Source: Actinobacteria bacterium IMCC26256 (GTDB taxonomy: Bacteria > Actinomycetota > Acidimicrobiia > IMCC26256). Taken from it: a DNA stretch of 64,000 nucleotides. Below the pieces are notes generated by a model. The model was not told the DNA's origin, searched no databases, and was given only the letters and a program-made list of their open reading frames with translations. The stretch is taken from positions 1,301,001-1,365,000 of the forward strand of contig CP011489.1 in NCBI GenBank assembly GCA_001023575.1. Reading direction: 5' to 3'. Shown in pieces: positions 1 through 8,842 of this stretch. Every line of letters starts with the position of its first letter. Within the stretch, counting starts at the first letter, position 1. The position numbers and the translations under genes were made by a program.

Positions 1-1
1 T

Positions 2-1339
2 CCCACGGCAGAACCACGCCTAGTAGCGCAGCGTCGCCACGGAATCGAGTACGAGGTAGATCATCTTCGCGCGGCGAGCAGTACCTCAGTTGTGGACATT
101 CGTGGGGATTCGGCGAGCGATCAATGGGCCATCCTCACAAATGACAATGCACTTGATTTTCGCGTCGCCATAGCAACCATTGGAGACTCGGAGCCCGAGA
201 CTTGGAGAGACTTAGCCCCGCATCGTCTCGGCACGCGGATTGCGGAGATGGATGTCTTTGCTGAGCACGTCGTAATTTCTGAGAGACATGATGGCTTGGA
301 GCACCTACGAGTTATTCGAGTCTCCGATGGCAGCGAACGACACATCGACATGGCGGATCCTGTGTACACCGTCGCTACCGGGGCTAACCCGGAGTATGCG
401 TCTGAGGCACTTAGATATAACTACGCATCCCCTACGCAGCCATTGCAAGATCTTGATTACAACTTCGAATCAGGCTCCTCTTTAATAGTTAAGGAGGCCG
501 AGATTCCGGGCTTCGATAAAGAGCAGTACACCTGCAAGCGATCGTGGGCTACAGCCACTGATGGCACCCAGATTCCGATCTCAATTGTCTACAAAAATAC
601 GACCCCCATTGATGGAACCGCTCCATGTCTTCTCTATGGCTACGGCTCCTACGAGATTTGTATCGAACCTTCGTTCTCTAGCGCACGCCTTAGCCTTCTT
701 GACCGTGGTTTTGTATACGCGATCGCCCATATTCGAGGCGGCGGGGAGATGGGGCGCTCCTGGTACGAGCAAGGCAGGCTTCTCCAGAAGCGAAATACCT
801 TCACAGATTTTATTACATGCGCCGAGTATCTCTGTGCAGAGAAGTACACCTCAGCTCAACGCCTAGGTGCGCGCGGTCGCAGCGCCGGCGGTTTACTCAT
901 GGGTGCAGTCTCGAATCTTGCCCCGCAGGCTTTTAGTGCCATCTCTGCGGAGGTGCCCTTCGTGGACTGCGTCTCCACGATGAGCGACCCTGCACTCCCT
1001 CTCACGATCGGGGAATGGGAGGAGTGGGGAAACCCAATTGAGAGCAAAGAAGACTACGAATACATGCTCTCGTACTCGCCTTATGACAATGTAGAGAGCC
1101 ATCCTTACCCGGCGATGTTTGTAGCGGCTGGCCTCAATGATCCTCGTGTCATGTACTGGGAACCAGCAAAATGGGTTGCCAAACATCGGGCAATGCGCAA
1201 CGACAGCAACCTCTTAATTCTGCGCACAGAGATGGGATCGGGTCACGGCGGCCCATCTGGGCGCCAAGATGCTTGGAGGGATGAAGCGGTGGTTCTAGCC
1301 TTCTTCGTTCACGCTCTAACTACACCGAAGAGCGATTAG
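2..1339 (+). CDS. ptrB: Oligopeptidase B (prolyl oligopeptidase family S9A), 5' end outside window
   Basis: This is a serine peptidase of the prolyl oligopeptidase family that cuts short peptides after basic residues; location is probably cytoplasmic. The reading frame is open to the window edge and the translated edge sequence (PRLVAQRRHGIEYEVDH) matches the propeller part of oligopeptidase B, so the GTG at 92 is internal and the gene is truncated by the window. The alpha/beta-hydrolase domain is complete: the nucleophile Ser lies in GRSAGG (codon 881-883), the acid Asp in NDPRVMYWEP, and the His in GSGHGG near the C-terminus. The stop overlaps the convergent thioesterase gene by four bases. 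Oligopeptidase B is favoured over prolyl endopeptidase because of the NDPRVxYWEPAKW segment, but specificity is not proven. Confidence 0.9.
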   Translation, partial: PTAEPRLVAQRRHGIEYEVDHLRAASSTSVVDIRGDSASDQWAILTNDNALDFRVAIATIGDSEPETWRDLAPHRLGTRIAEMDVFAEHVVISERHDGLEHLRVIRVSDGSERHIDMADPVYTVATGANPEYASEALRYNYASPTQPLQDLDYNFESGSSLIVKEAEIPGFDKEQYTCKRSWATATDGTQIPISIVYKNTTPIDGTAPCLLYGYGSYEICIEPSFSSARLSLLDRGFVYAIAHIRGGGEMGRSWYEQGRLLQKRNTFTDFITCAEYLCAEKYTSAQRLGARGRSAGGLLMGAVSNLAPQAFSAISAEVPFVDCVSTMSDPALPLTIGEWEEWGNPIESKEDYEYMLSYSPYDNVESHPYPAMFVAAGLNDPRVMYWEPAKWVAKHRAMRNDSNLLILRTEMGSGHGGPSGRQDAWRDEAVVLAFFVHALTTPKSD

Positions 1340-2148
1340 TTGAGCGGAAGCACGACCGCTAATTGTCGACTCTGAGCTATGAGTGTCCCGTCAGGTGCCC
1401 ATATCTCTCCGTCCTCCTCCAAGAAGCCATCTGCAATGACATTCGTACGGAAAACAGCTAGGACAAAGTCGTCATCTTTTAAACCTGGATGAGGCAGAGA
1501 TGATCTGAAATGGATTGTTAGGTCAACCGTCGGAACTGCTAGCGCAGTATCTACCTTTGAGAAAATTGGGGGCAACCATCCATCGGTGATCGCCGCAGCA
1601 ACTACAGCATCAATTGGTTGACACTCAGGGAGACGTATCCAACCCCCTGCTACCGCTTTGGAAGACGCTGAATCCCCCTGCATCGGTGGACGCCCAATCG
1701 CCCAGCGCGTGTCCCATCTTCGACCAATTGGGATTGCATGCTCTGGAATCTTTGGGACCGCATAATGCGACGGCCCCGGGACCTGTGGCATGACCAGATC
1801 GCAGAAGTCATTACCCGGCCTTGCGAGAGAGAAGGCGCCAATCGCTAAAGCAATTAGGCGATCGCCCTGCATTAAACGCGCCGATAGCGTTGTTAGCGAC
1901 CTCCCCGATCTCTCTATTGTCACCTCAACGACTGCCTCACCCTCAACAGCTGGGCGCAGGTAATGCAGTGTCAAGGACCTCGGTGTACGCGCCTCGTCAT
2001 CTACGGCTGCTGTAAATGCACGAAGAACAATTGCCGCTATGTAACCGCCGTTGGGCCCCTGCTGCACCCACCATCGCGGGGAGAGATTCGCTAAATATTT
2101 TCCGTCTCCGATCGGGAGTGCTCCGGTCTCAATATCGAATGGAGTCAT
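1336..2148 (-). CDS. Acyl-CoA thioesterase-like protein (double hotdog, TesB type)
   Basis: The 270-residue product resembles TesB-like thioesterases of the Acyl-CoA_thio_N/4HBT_3 kind that hydrolyse acyl-CoA. The N-terminal half has the hotdog features WWVQQGPNGGYIAA and the segment RSLTLHYLRPAVEGE; the C-terminal half ends with the second-hotdog pattern LTIHFRSSLP followed by WAPDGTLIAQSRQLAVV. The ATG at 2148 overlaps the hisA stop codon by four bases, so it is translated with the histidine operon although its activity has no obvious link to histidine synthesis. It converges on and slightly overlaps the oligopeptidase gene. The acyl substrate cannot be read from the sequence. Confidence 0.8.
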   Translation of the reverse strand: MTPFDIETGALPIGDGKYLANLSPRWWVQQGPNGGYIAAIVLRAFTAAVDDEARTPRSLTLHYLRPAVEGEAVVEVTIERSGRSLTTLSARLMQGDRLIALAIGAFSLARPGNDFCDLVMPQVPGPSHYAVPKIPEHAIPIGRRWDTRWAIGRPPMQGDSASSKAVAGGWIRLPECQPIDAVVAAAITDGWLPPIFSKVDTALAVPTVDLTIHFRSSLPHPGLKDDDFVLAVFRTNVIADGFLEEDGEIWAPDGTLIAQSRQLAVVLPLN

Positions 2149-2882
2149 TGGGCTTTATCCAAGAGATTGAGGGCCTCTGATACATCGAATCTTGCTTCGT
2201 AGATTGCGCGCCCAACAATTGCTCCTGCGAGGCGACGTCCGTTCGATTCGAGACCGAGCAACGCAGTGAGGTCGCCTAGGGTCCCGACACCTCCACTTGC
2301 TATGAGCGGAATCTCGGACTCCGCTAGGACATCTAAAAGTTGCGCTAAGTCCGGGCCCTCAAGAGTTCCATCGCGTTGAATCTCAGTGACCACTAAGGCC
2401 GAAACGCCCTGCTCAGAGAATCTCTTCGCTAACTCAATTAGGTCGTAGCCACTTCCCTCTACCCAACCCTTTACAGCTACCTCACGCCCCCGAGCATCGA
2501 GCCCTACTGCGACTCCATCCGGATGATGCGCCGCAAGGGAGGCGACCATTTCAGGGTTCTCGACCGCAGCAGTACCAATCACAACGCGACTCACGCCAGC
2601 TGCCAGGAGATTCTCGGCCGCTTCTCGTGTGCGCACTCCCCCGCCCGACTGCACGCGCGACTTTACTGAGGCGCATATGTCTCTAATGACATCGAGATGA
2701 GCGGCGGTGCCAGTGCGAGCAGCATCCAGATCTACGACATGAATCCAGTTCGCTCCAGCCTCAGCAAACCCAACTGCTACGGCAACAGGATCGTCGTCAT
2801 AAACAGTCTCCAACGCGAAATCTCCCCGCATCAACCTCACAGCATGGCCATCGCGCAGGTCAATGGCCGGATAGAGGTCTAC
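2145..2882 (-). CDS. hisA: HisA/PriA isomerase with an apparent GTA start codon
   Basis: The product is the (beta/alpha)8 isomerase converting ProFAR to PRFAR in histidine synthesis; in many actinobacteria the same enzyme (PriA) also serves tryptophan synthesis, and the sequence does not decide between them. The conserved opening DLYPAIDLRDG, including the catalytic Asp of strand 1, lies upstream of the first GTG (2840) and ATG (2831) and is bounded upstream by a TAA at 2894-2892. The codon where Met is expected is GTA (2882-2880), four-base overlapping the hisB stop TAG, with AAGGGG five bases upstream. Later motifs VAVGLDARG and IQRDGTLEGP are intact. Starting at GTG 2840 gives 231 residues without the catalytic Asp. 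Product identity is firm, the start is unusual. Confidence 0.88.
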   Translation of the reverse strand, partial: VDLYPAIDLRDGHAVRLMRGDFALETVYDDDPVAVAVGFAEAGANWIHVVDLDAARTGTAAHLDVIRDICASVKSRVQSGGGVRTREAAENLLAAGVSRVVIGTAAVENPEMVASLAAHHPDGVAVGLDARGREVAVKGWVEGSGYDLIELAKRFSEQGVSALVVTEIQRDGTLEGPDLAQLLDVLAESEIPLIASGGVGTLGDLTALLGLESNGRRLAGAIVGRAIYEARFDVSEALNLLDKAQ

Positions 2883-3463
2883 AGGGACCCCTTAGTAGAA
2901 GGAACGCCAGAGCCCTCGATACGCACTGCATCTCGTAGGGCCCGCGCAATACCTTTAAATGAAGCCTCAATTACGTGATGCCCATTCTTTCCGGAGAGAG
3001 AACGAACGTGGAGCGTTATACCGGCAGCGAAGGCAAACGCTCGCCAGAACTCCTCTGCCAACTGCGGGTCGAAGGTTCCGATCCACTCAGAGATTGGATC
3101 TACCTCGTAAACAATAAAAGGTCGGCCACTTAGATCGAGCGCAACTTGAACCAATGCCTCATCGAGGGGCACAAGATTTGATGCAAATCGCCGAACGCCG
3201 GCCTTATCCCCAAGAGCCTCTGCAAGGCATCCGCCTACAACAATTCCGACATCCTCGATTGTGTGATGAGTATCAACCTCGAGATCACCCGTAGCAACAA
3301 TCTTGAGATCGAACCCGGCATGCTTCCCGAGCTGCTCGAGCATGTGATCGAAGAACGGAATTCCAGTACTTGCCGAGGCGGTACCAGAACCGTCGACAAG
3401 AAGCTCGACCTCGATAGAGGTCTCTGCTGTTTTTCTCTGGCGTGATGCTTGTCTTGTTGTCAT
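2879..3463 (-). CDS. hisB: Imidazoleglycerol-phosphate dehydratase
   Basis: This monofunctional HisB dehydrates imidazole glycerol phosphate to imidazole acetol phosphate using manganese. The 194 residues are the usual length for the actinobacterial enzyme without a phosphatase domain. Metal-binding signatures are present: FFDHMLEQLGKHAGFD near residues 37-52, DTHHTIEDVGI near residues 65-75, and the second His-rich motif GHHVIEASFKG near the C-terminus. ATG 3463 overlaps the hisC stop as ATGA, and its own TAG overlaps the presumed GTA start of hisA. In many actinobacteria hisH follows hisB; here hisA follows directly. Confidence 0.96.
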   Translation of the reverse strand: MTTRQASRQRKTAETSIEVELLVDGSGTASASTGIPFFDHMLEQLGKHAGFDLKIVATGDLEVDTHHTIEDVGIVVGGCLAEALGDKAGVRRFASNLVPLDEALVQVALDLSGRPFIVYEVDPISEWIGTFDPQLAEEFWRAFAFAAGITLHVRSLSGKNGHHVIEASFKGIARALRDAVRIEGSGVPSTKGSL

Positions 3464-4551
3464 GAGTCTCCACTCTCGCGCAATATGGACCCTAAAGCCG
3501 TTAGGAAGGCGTCGTTATCTCCACGGCTACCGACTGTTACCCGCAGGCACCCCTCAACGCCTGGCCAGGCCGAGAAATCTCGAATGAGTACTCCGTGTTT
3601 TACTAGGCCGGCCCAGAGGCGTGATGATGCCTCTACGTCGCCAGGCTTACCGACTCTAAAAAGAATGAAATTGGCTCCAGAAGGCAGGGGTTCAAGCGCT
3701 TCGAAGCCACTAAGCCCCTCCATAAGGCGCTCGCGTTCTGAGACCAGTTCTCTAACTCGAGCATCCATCTCGGCGCGATATTTCAAGGCTGCGATCCCTG
3801 CAGATTGCGTTGCAGCAGCGAGGTGGTAAGGAAGCACGACCTTCTCTAGTTCCTCAACTACCCATGCCGGGGCGATGCAGTATCCGAGACGAAGGGCTGC
3901 CATGGACCAGACCTTTGAGTAGGTCTTCACCACAACCAATGCCGAATCTTCATTGACGCGCCCAATAGCGCTGTTAGGAGAGAACTCTCCATAGGCCTCA
4001 TCAACAATCACAAGTCCACGAGCGGACTGCAATGCGGCGTCAAGAACCTCGGCTGCATCAACGGTGCCCGAGGGATTATTTGGGCTACATAGAAATACTA
4101 AATCCGGATCATTGCTCTTGATTGTGGACTCGAGTGCATCCGGATCGATCGTAAAATCAGCGCTGCGTGCGCTGCTTACAATCTCGGTTCCGGTGATCCT
4201 CGCGATGTGCGAGTGGAGTGCGTAGGTCGGCTCAATTATTAAGGCCTTCCTACCCGGGCCTCCGTAGGTAAGCATGAGTGTCTGCAGCACCTCATTTGAA
4301 CCATTCGCACAGAAAATGCGCTCTGTTGGCTGCCCTAGCGACTCGCCTAGGGACTCGCGCAGAATTCGAGCGCTTCGGTCTGGGTAGCGATTCAATGGAA
4401 CTGCTCGGACAGCCTCGAGCCAATCATCTACAAATGCGGCCGGTGGAGGTAGCGGACTTTCATTTGCATTAAGGCGAACTGAGACATTGAGGTTCGGAGA
4501 GTGATAACCCGACAAAGAACGAAGGTCATCTCTCGGTTGAATCGGATTCAT
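3460..4551 (-). CDS. hisC: Histidinol-phosphate aminotransferase
   Basis: This PLP enzyme transfers an amino group from glutamate to imidazole acetol phosphate. The 363-residue protein is typical in length for fold-type I HisC. Visible signatures are the SPNNPSGT loop, VIVDEAYGEF with the cofactor-contacting Asp and Tyr, and KTYSKVWSMAALRLGY with the Schiff-base lysine followed by the phosphate-binding Arg. A C-terminal FRVGKPGD and LRVTVG segment fits the small domain. Both ends overlap neighbours by four bases (hisD upstream, hisB downstream), implying one polycistronic message. Confidence 0.95.
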   Translation of the reverse strand: MNPIQPRDDLRSLSGYHSPNLNVSVRLNANESPLPPPAAFVDDWLEAVRAVPLNRYPDRSARILRESLGESLGQPTERIFCANGSNEVLQTLMLTYGGPGRKALIIEPTYALHSHIARITGTEIVSSARSADFTIDPDALESTIKSNDPDLVFLCSPNNPSGTVDAAEVLDAALQSARGLVIVDEAYGEFSPNSAIGRVNEDSALVVVKTYSKVWSMAALRLGYCIAPAWVVEELEKVVLPYHLAAATQSAGIAALKYRAEMDARVRELVSERERLMEGLSGFEALEPLPSGANFILFRVGKPGDVEASSRLWAGLVKHGVLIRDFSAWPGVEGCLRVTVGSRGDNDAFLTALGSILRESGDS

Positions 4552-5840
4552 TGCTCCACCCTGCGCGCTACAGCCTCACCGTGAGCGAAGAGTCCCTCTG
4601 CCTGCGTTAACGCTGCGACATAAGGAGCGACTCGTTCGAGCCCAGACCGCTCCACTCGCACGACATGGATGTGCTTGCGAAAGGTATCGACCCGCAATGC
4701 GCTGGCGAAGCGCGCACTGCGCCCCGTGGGCAGAACGTGATTTGCGCCGGATATGTAGTCGCCAACAACTGCAGGTGCCCAGGGTCCACAGAAGACTGCT
4801 CCAGCACAATTGACTGAGTCGAGGAGTCGGTCTGGGTTAGCGACAGCAAGTTCAAGGTGCTCGGGGGCAATGAAGTTGGAGACCTCAACTGCCTGCTCCC
4901 AGTTGCGAACAAGAACAGATCCCCCACCACTCGCGAAGTTCGACTCAATATCGGATCGCCGCGCAGCATCCTTTACTAAGAGCGATAGTGCAGAGTTAAC
5001 AGCCTCCAACACATCTTCGCTCCAAGAAATCACTACAGCGGTCCCATTAGGGCCGTGCTCAGCTTGAGCCATTAGATCAAGCGCAATGAACTCGGGCGGA
5101 GTGGAGTCATCAGCAATAACTACCAACTCGGATGGTCCAGCCATCGAGTCGATACCTACATCGCCCGAGACCTCACCCTTAGCGAGGCTCACGTATTGAT
5201 TGCCAGGGCCGACGATTACATCTACTGCCTTAATGCTCTCGGTGCCGTAGGCCATCGCCGCAATCGCCTGCGCTCCCCCAACACTGTAAATCTCATCAAT
5301 CTCACACAATGCCGCTGCGGCCAATGTTGCTTGCGGGAGTGAACCATCGCTATCGGGCGGAACGCAGAGGGCAATTTGTTGGACCCCAGCGACTCGCGCA
5401 GGGATCGCAGTCATAAGAACCGTTGAGGGATATGCGCCACGCCCACCAGGTACATACAAGCCGGCACGTGATACGGGGCGAATTATTTCAGAGACTGAGA
5501 TTCCGTCAGCGCCCCACTCAGCATGCTCAAGATCGCTAACTTGCGCCTCGTGATATCCGCGAATGCGATCCGCAGCGAATGAGAGCGCATCCTGTAGCTC
5601 TTGTGATGTCGCCTCCCATGCCGCCTTTGCTAAATCGGGAGAGACTGCAACCGAGCCGAGCGAAATACCATCAAACCGCTGGGTATATTCAAGGAGTGCC
5701 TCATCCCCACGCTCACGCACATCGGCGATGATGGAACGAACTGATTCGAGAACCTCAGGAGCGGCGCCGCTACTCACCGAACTGGGGAGAGCGCTCACGA
5801 GGTCTACGTCGTCGCCTCTGATGTCTATTCGTCGCAGCAT
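4548..5840 (-). CDS. hisD: Histidinol dehydrogenase
   Basis: HisD carries out the last two steps, oxidising histidinol to histidine with two NAD+ and a bound zinc. The 430-residue length is normal. The family signature spans VIVGPGNQYVSLAKGEV to GIDSMAGPSELVVIAD, and the catalytic Glu-His pair sits in NFIAPEHLELAV; AEHGPNGTAV is also conserved. It is the first gene of the minus-strand histidine operon, beginning at ATG 5840, so the operon promoter should lie in the 80-base gap shared with the divergent small gene at 5921. No attenuator-like run of histidine codons or T-box is evident there. Confidence 0.96.
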   Translation of the reverse strand: MLRRIDIRGDDVDLVSALPSSVSSGAAPEVLESVRSIIADVRERGDEALLEYTQRFDGISLGSVAVSPDLAKAAWEATSQELQDALSFAADRIRGYHEAQVSDLEHAEWGADGISVSEIIRPVSRAGLYVPGGRGAYPSTVLMTAIPARVAGVQQIALCVPPDSDGSLPQATLAAAALCEIDEIYSVGGAQAIAAMAYGTESIKAVDVIVGPGNQYVSLAKGEVSGDVGIDSMAGPSELVVIADDSTPPEFIALDLMAQAEHGPNGTAVVISWSEDVLEAVNSALSLLVKDAARRSDIESNFASGGGSVLVRNWEQAVEVSNFIAPEHLELAVANPDRLLDSVNCAGAVFCGPWAPAVVGDYISGANHVLPTGRSARFASALRVDTFRKHIHVVRVERSGLERVAPYVAALTQAEGLFAHGEAVARRVEQ

Positions 5841-5920
5841 GGATTGACAGCGTACCCGCCGCTCGCTCTACATCTAGGAGGATTACTGAGGGAACGCGCT
5901 TGCGCCCATAAGGTAGGGCT

Positions 5921-6127
5921 ATGTCCTCCTCCTCTGACCATGCCGAACTCTCAGCGCTTCGATCGGTATTAGACGACCTTCTATCGAGAGTAGTGACAAT
6001 TGGAGATCGATATCGAGGCTCAGACGACTCGGCTGTCGCAGTAGATATCGATAGCGCCGAGCGCACCCTTACAGCGACTCGACGGGCAATGGATAGAGCT
6101 GTCGACGGTCTAGAGAAGATGCTTTAA
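5921..6127 (+). CDS. Small conserved-looking protein of unknown function
   Basis: A 68-residue open frame starts at ATG 5921, divergent from hisD and convergent with nth. The product has no Cys, no membrane segment and no signal peptide. It reads as mostly helical with heptad-like Leu/Val spacing (ALRSVLDDLLSRVV and AERTLTATRRAMDRAVDGLEKML), so a small coiled-coil or dimerising protein is plausible. The upstream sequence holds only a weak AAGG-like ribosome site. It is accepted because it fills the gap between two firm genes and its composition looks protein-like; no function is recognised. Confidence 0.6.
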   Translation: MSSSSDHAELSALRSVLDDLLSRVVTIGDRYRGSDDSAVAVDIDSAERTLTATRRAMDRAVDGLEKML

Positions 6128-6161
6128 AGCTCTTCTTATATTTGGTTAGTTCTAAATCTAG

Positions 6162-6827
6162 TTACTTGCGCGTGAACCGCGGTTCACCTGTTCCAGCGGC
6201 AGGGCAGATATCTGAGAGCACGCAATCAGCGCAGCGTGGTTTGCGCGATGGGCATACGCGCCTTCCGTGGAGAATTAGGAAGAGAGAGAAGTCGCCCCGC
6301 AGATCTGGCGGTATCAATCTGTTGAGCTCTAGCTCTACCTTCACTGGGTCTTCCTCGCGCGTGAGATCTAGGCGACGAGCGAGCCGCCCAACATGAGTAT
6401 CAACTGGCAACCCTGGGAGTTTGAAAACCACACTCCTAACAACATTTCCAGTCTTGCGCCCAACCCCTGGAAGCTTTACAAGATCAGCTAGTTCGGTAGG
6501 CACCTCCCCAGCATGATGCTCAACTAGATCCTGTGCCATCCCCACGATGTTCTTAGCCTTCTGACGATAAAAACCCGTTGAGTGCACAAGACGCTCAACC
6601 TCCTCGGGGTCAGCGGCTGCGAGGTCCTCTGCGGTAGGGAATCTGGCAAAGAGTGCAGGTGTAACTGAGTTGACCATTACGTCGGTACATTGCGCCGAGA
6701 GAATGGTGGCCGTGAGCAGCTGGAAGGCCGAGTCATGGAGAAGTTCGCACTCGGCTCCGAGGTACTCCTGCCCAAGTCTTTCAAGCACAATTGATGCTCG
6801 ATTCTGTGCGCCTCGGGGAAGTGCCAT
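6162..6827 (-). CDS. nth: Endonuclease III (DNA glycosylase/AP lyase)
   Basis: This base-excision repair enzyme removes oxidised pyrimidines and nicks abasic sites. The 221-residue protein carries LLTATILSAQCTD, the helix-hairpin-helix LPGVGRKTGNVV holding the catalytic Lys, the catalytic Asp in LPVDTHVGRLARRL, and the C-terminal iron-sulfur ligands spaced C-X6-C-X2-C-X5-C (from RVCPSRKPRC to SDIC). The ATG at 6827 places its 5' end almost back to back with mshD on the other strand, leaving little or no room for a conventional shared promoter. Confidence 0.95.
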   Translation of the reverse strand: MALPRGAQNRASIVLERLGQEYLGAECELLHDSAFQLLTATILSAQCTDVMVNSVTPALFARFPTAEDLAAADPEEVERLVHSTGFYRQKAKNIVGMAQDLVEHHAGEVPTELADLVKLPGVGRKTGNVVRSVVFKLPGLPVDTHVGRLARRLDLTREEDPVKVELELNRLIPPDLRGDFSLFLILHGRRVCPSRKPRCADCVLSDICPAAGTGEPRFTRK

Positions 6828-6850
6828 GCCCGCACGCTACCCTCGGCCCT

Positions 6851-7744
6851 GTGCCAACCACACTCTTGCCCGATACGGTCGACTCCGGCGTCCGCGATGC
6901 GCTGATGCAGCTTGATGCTGCTGTGTGTGCGGCCACCGCTTGGGCTCCATTCGGCGAGGGAGTATGGCGCGACCTTGTCTCTCCCGGAAGAGGCTCCTTC
7001 GCTGCCCTTACCCTCGAGCAGAACATGCCTCTATCTGCGGTATACGCGTCTGAGAGCGAGCAGGATTGGAGTCTCGGCCTAGGCGCTCTCCCAGGGCACC
7101 TGCCCCCGCTCGCTGAGGCCTTGGGGAAAATCGCTGGTCTCGGAGCAGAGCTGATAACTGCATGGGTATTGAACTCTGACGACACCACATCTTTGGCTAT
7201 CTCTCAATTGCTCTCAACCAATGGCTTTGTTGAGGCGAGACGCCTGCTTCGGCTTGAGGTGGCGCTACCCGTCGAGGTACTGAGTCTGGCGAGCGGCGTT
7301 TCTTTGAGATCGTTCGATGAGGAGCGTGACACGCAAGCGTGGTTAGAGACGAATAATCGCTGCTTCGTTGGTCACCCGGAGCAAGGAGATTGGAGCATTG
7401 AGAAATTTGCGGATCGGCGCGCGGAGGCTTGGTTCCGTAGCGAAGATTTACTGGTGGCTCATCTTGATGATGTCTTCGTTGGATTCTGCTGGACCAAAAC
7501 AAGCATTGAGACAGCGAGGCCTCCGATTGGCGAGATCTACGTAATCGGAGTTACCCCTGAGCTCGGCGGCCAAGGAATTGGTTCTGCCCTCTGCTCGCAG
7601 GGCCTCGCACATTTGGAGAAGAAACACCACTCCGAGATTGGAATGCTCTACGTTGATGCATCCAACGAGACCGCAATGAAAACCTATGGAAAACTTGGAT
7701 TTAATCAAGTGAGAGAAGATCAAGCCTGGACTCGGAGTCTCTAA
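6851..7744 (+). CDS. mshD: Mycothiol synthase (two GNAT domains)
   Basis: MshD acetylates Cys-GlcN-Ins in the last step of mycothiol synthesis, the main actinobacterial thiol buffer. The protein has a degenerate N-terminal GNAT domain and an active C-terminal one. The MshD hallmark NNRCFVGHPEQGDW is present, followed by IGEIYVIGVTPELGGQGIGSALC (the acetyl-CoA loop) and the C-terminal NETAMKTYGKLGF. Length is close to the roughly 315 residues of the mycobacterial enzyme. The frame is open further upstream with TTG 6791, ATG 6794, GTG 6806 and GTG 6821 as alternatives that would overlap nth; GTG 6851 is chosen because it fits the family N-terminus. No clear ribosome site precedes any of them. 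The stop shares one base with the rlmN start. Confidence 0.85.
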   Translation: MPTTLLPDTVDSGVRDALMQLDAAVCAATAWAPFGEGVWRDLVSPGRGSFAALTLEQNMPLSAVYASESEQDWSLGLGALPGHLPPLAEALGKIAGLGAELITAWVLNSDDTTSLAISQLLSTNGFVEARRLLRLEVALPVEVLSLASGVSLRSFDEERDTQAWLETNNRCFVGHPEQGDWSIEKFADRRAEAWFRSEDLLVAHLDDVFVGFCWTKTSIETARPPIGEIYVIGVTPELGGQGIGSALCSQGLAHLEKKHHSEIGMLYVDASNETAMKTYGKLGFNQVREDQAWTRSL

Positions 7745-8805
7745 TGAGCGTGTATCCCCGTTATAGCGCCACAGAGAAAGACCTCTCGAACCTCATTGAG
7801 AAATTGAGACTCCCTGGATATAGAGCAAAGCAAATCTACGAAGCCCTTTGGAGCACCCGAATTGCGCTCGAGGCCGCAACAAACCTTCCACAATCTCTTA
7901 AAGAAATCCTAGAAGAGAGGCTCCCACTTTCTCTAGATATGACAACGGAGGAAGTAAGCGCTGACGGACTTACTCGGAAGTGGCTCTGGCAGTCTCGTAA
8001 AGATGCTGCACAGGTTGAGACTGTGCTGATGGAGTATCCGAGTCGTGCAACGGTATGCGTCTCATCTCAGGCAGGTTGCGCGATGGGGTGCACATTCTGT
8101 GCAACGGGGCAGGCTGGTTTCGAGCGACACCTAACCCGCGCCGAGATTCTTGAGCAGGTACTGCGCGCTGCACAATCATCTAACCGTCGAGTCTCGAACG
8201 TGGTCTTTATGGGCATGGGTGAGCCTCTCGCAAATTACGACGAAACATGGGGAGCGGTGGAGCGCCTCCATCGCGATCTAGGGCTCTCAGCGCGCCACAT
8301 CACCGTCTCTACAGTCGGGGTTGTGCCTGGCATCCGCAGACTCGCCGCAGAGGAGATTCCCGTGACTCTTGCGGTGTCACTACACGCACCTGACGACGAT
8401 CTGCGCTCGACGATGGTTCCACTAAACAATCGCTACCCGATAGCGGAGATTCTCGACGCCGCCGCTGAATTTGCGGCTAGCAAAGGAAGGCGAGTCACCT
8501 TCGAATACGCCTGTATCGCGGACGTAAACGACACCGACTACCACGCGAACGCACTCGCTAAACGCCTGATACCCCTTGGGTCGCTTGGGGCGCACGTAAA
8601 TTTGATCCCGCTCAACCCAACTGAGGGATTTTCGACTAGAGGATCCTCCACGGTTCGGATTCTCGATTTTGCCGCCCGCCTAAGAATGCTTGGCATCACA
8701 GCCACGATTCGCCGCAACAGGGGAACTGACATCGACGGCGCATGCGGACAACTGCGCTCCCGTGTAGCGATCGGACCCCGACCGGAGTCAGACTCCACAC
8801 CCTAG
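7744..8805 (+). CDS. rlmN: Dual-specificity RNA methyltransferase RlmN (radical SAM)
   Basis: RlmN methylates C2 of A2503 in 23S rRNA and A37 in some tRNAs, a fidelity modification. The 353-residue protein carries the radical SAM cluster motif C112-X3-C116-X2-C119 inside CAMGCTFCATG, the GMGEPLANY SAM-binding region, and the C-terminal cysteine C334 in DIDGACGQL that forms the protein-RNA intermediate. PLNPTEGF is also conserved. Its ATG overlaps the mshD stop by one base (TAATG), so the two are probably cotranslated. Confidence 0.95.
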   Translation: MSVYPRYSATEKDLSNLIEKLRLPGYRAKQIYEALWSTRIALEAATNLPQSLKEILEERLPLSLDMTTEEVSADGLTRKWLWQSRKDAAQVETVLMEYPSRATVCVSSQAGCAMGCTFCATGQAGFERHLTRAEILEQVLRAAQSSNRRVSNVVFMGMGEPLANYDETWGAVERLHRDLGLSARHITVSTVGVVPGIRRLAAEEIPVTLAVSLHAPDDDLRSTMVPLNNRYPIAEILDAAAEFAASKGRRVTFEYACIADVNDTDYHANALAKRLIPLGSLGAHVNLIPLNPTEGFSTRGSSTVRILDFAARLRMLGITATIRRNRGTDIDGACGQLRSRVAIGPRPESDSTP

Positions 8806-8842
8806 ATAGAGATTTTTAGCAAAGCACAATGAACGGAGAGCT

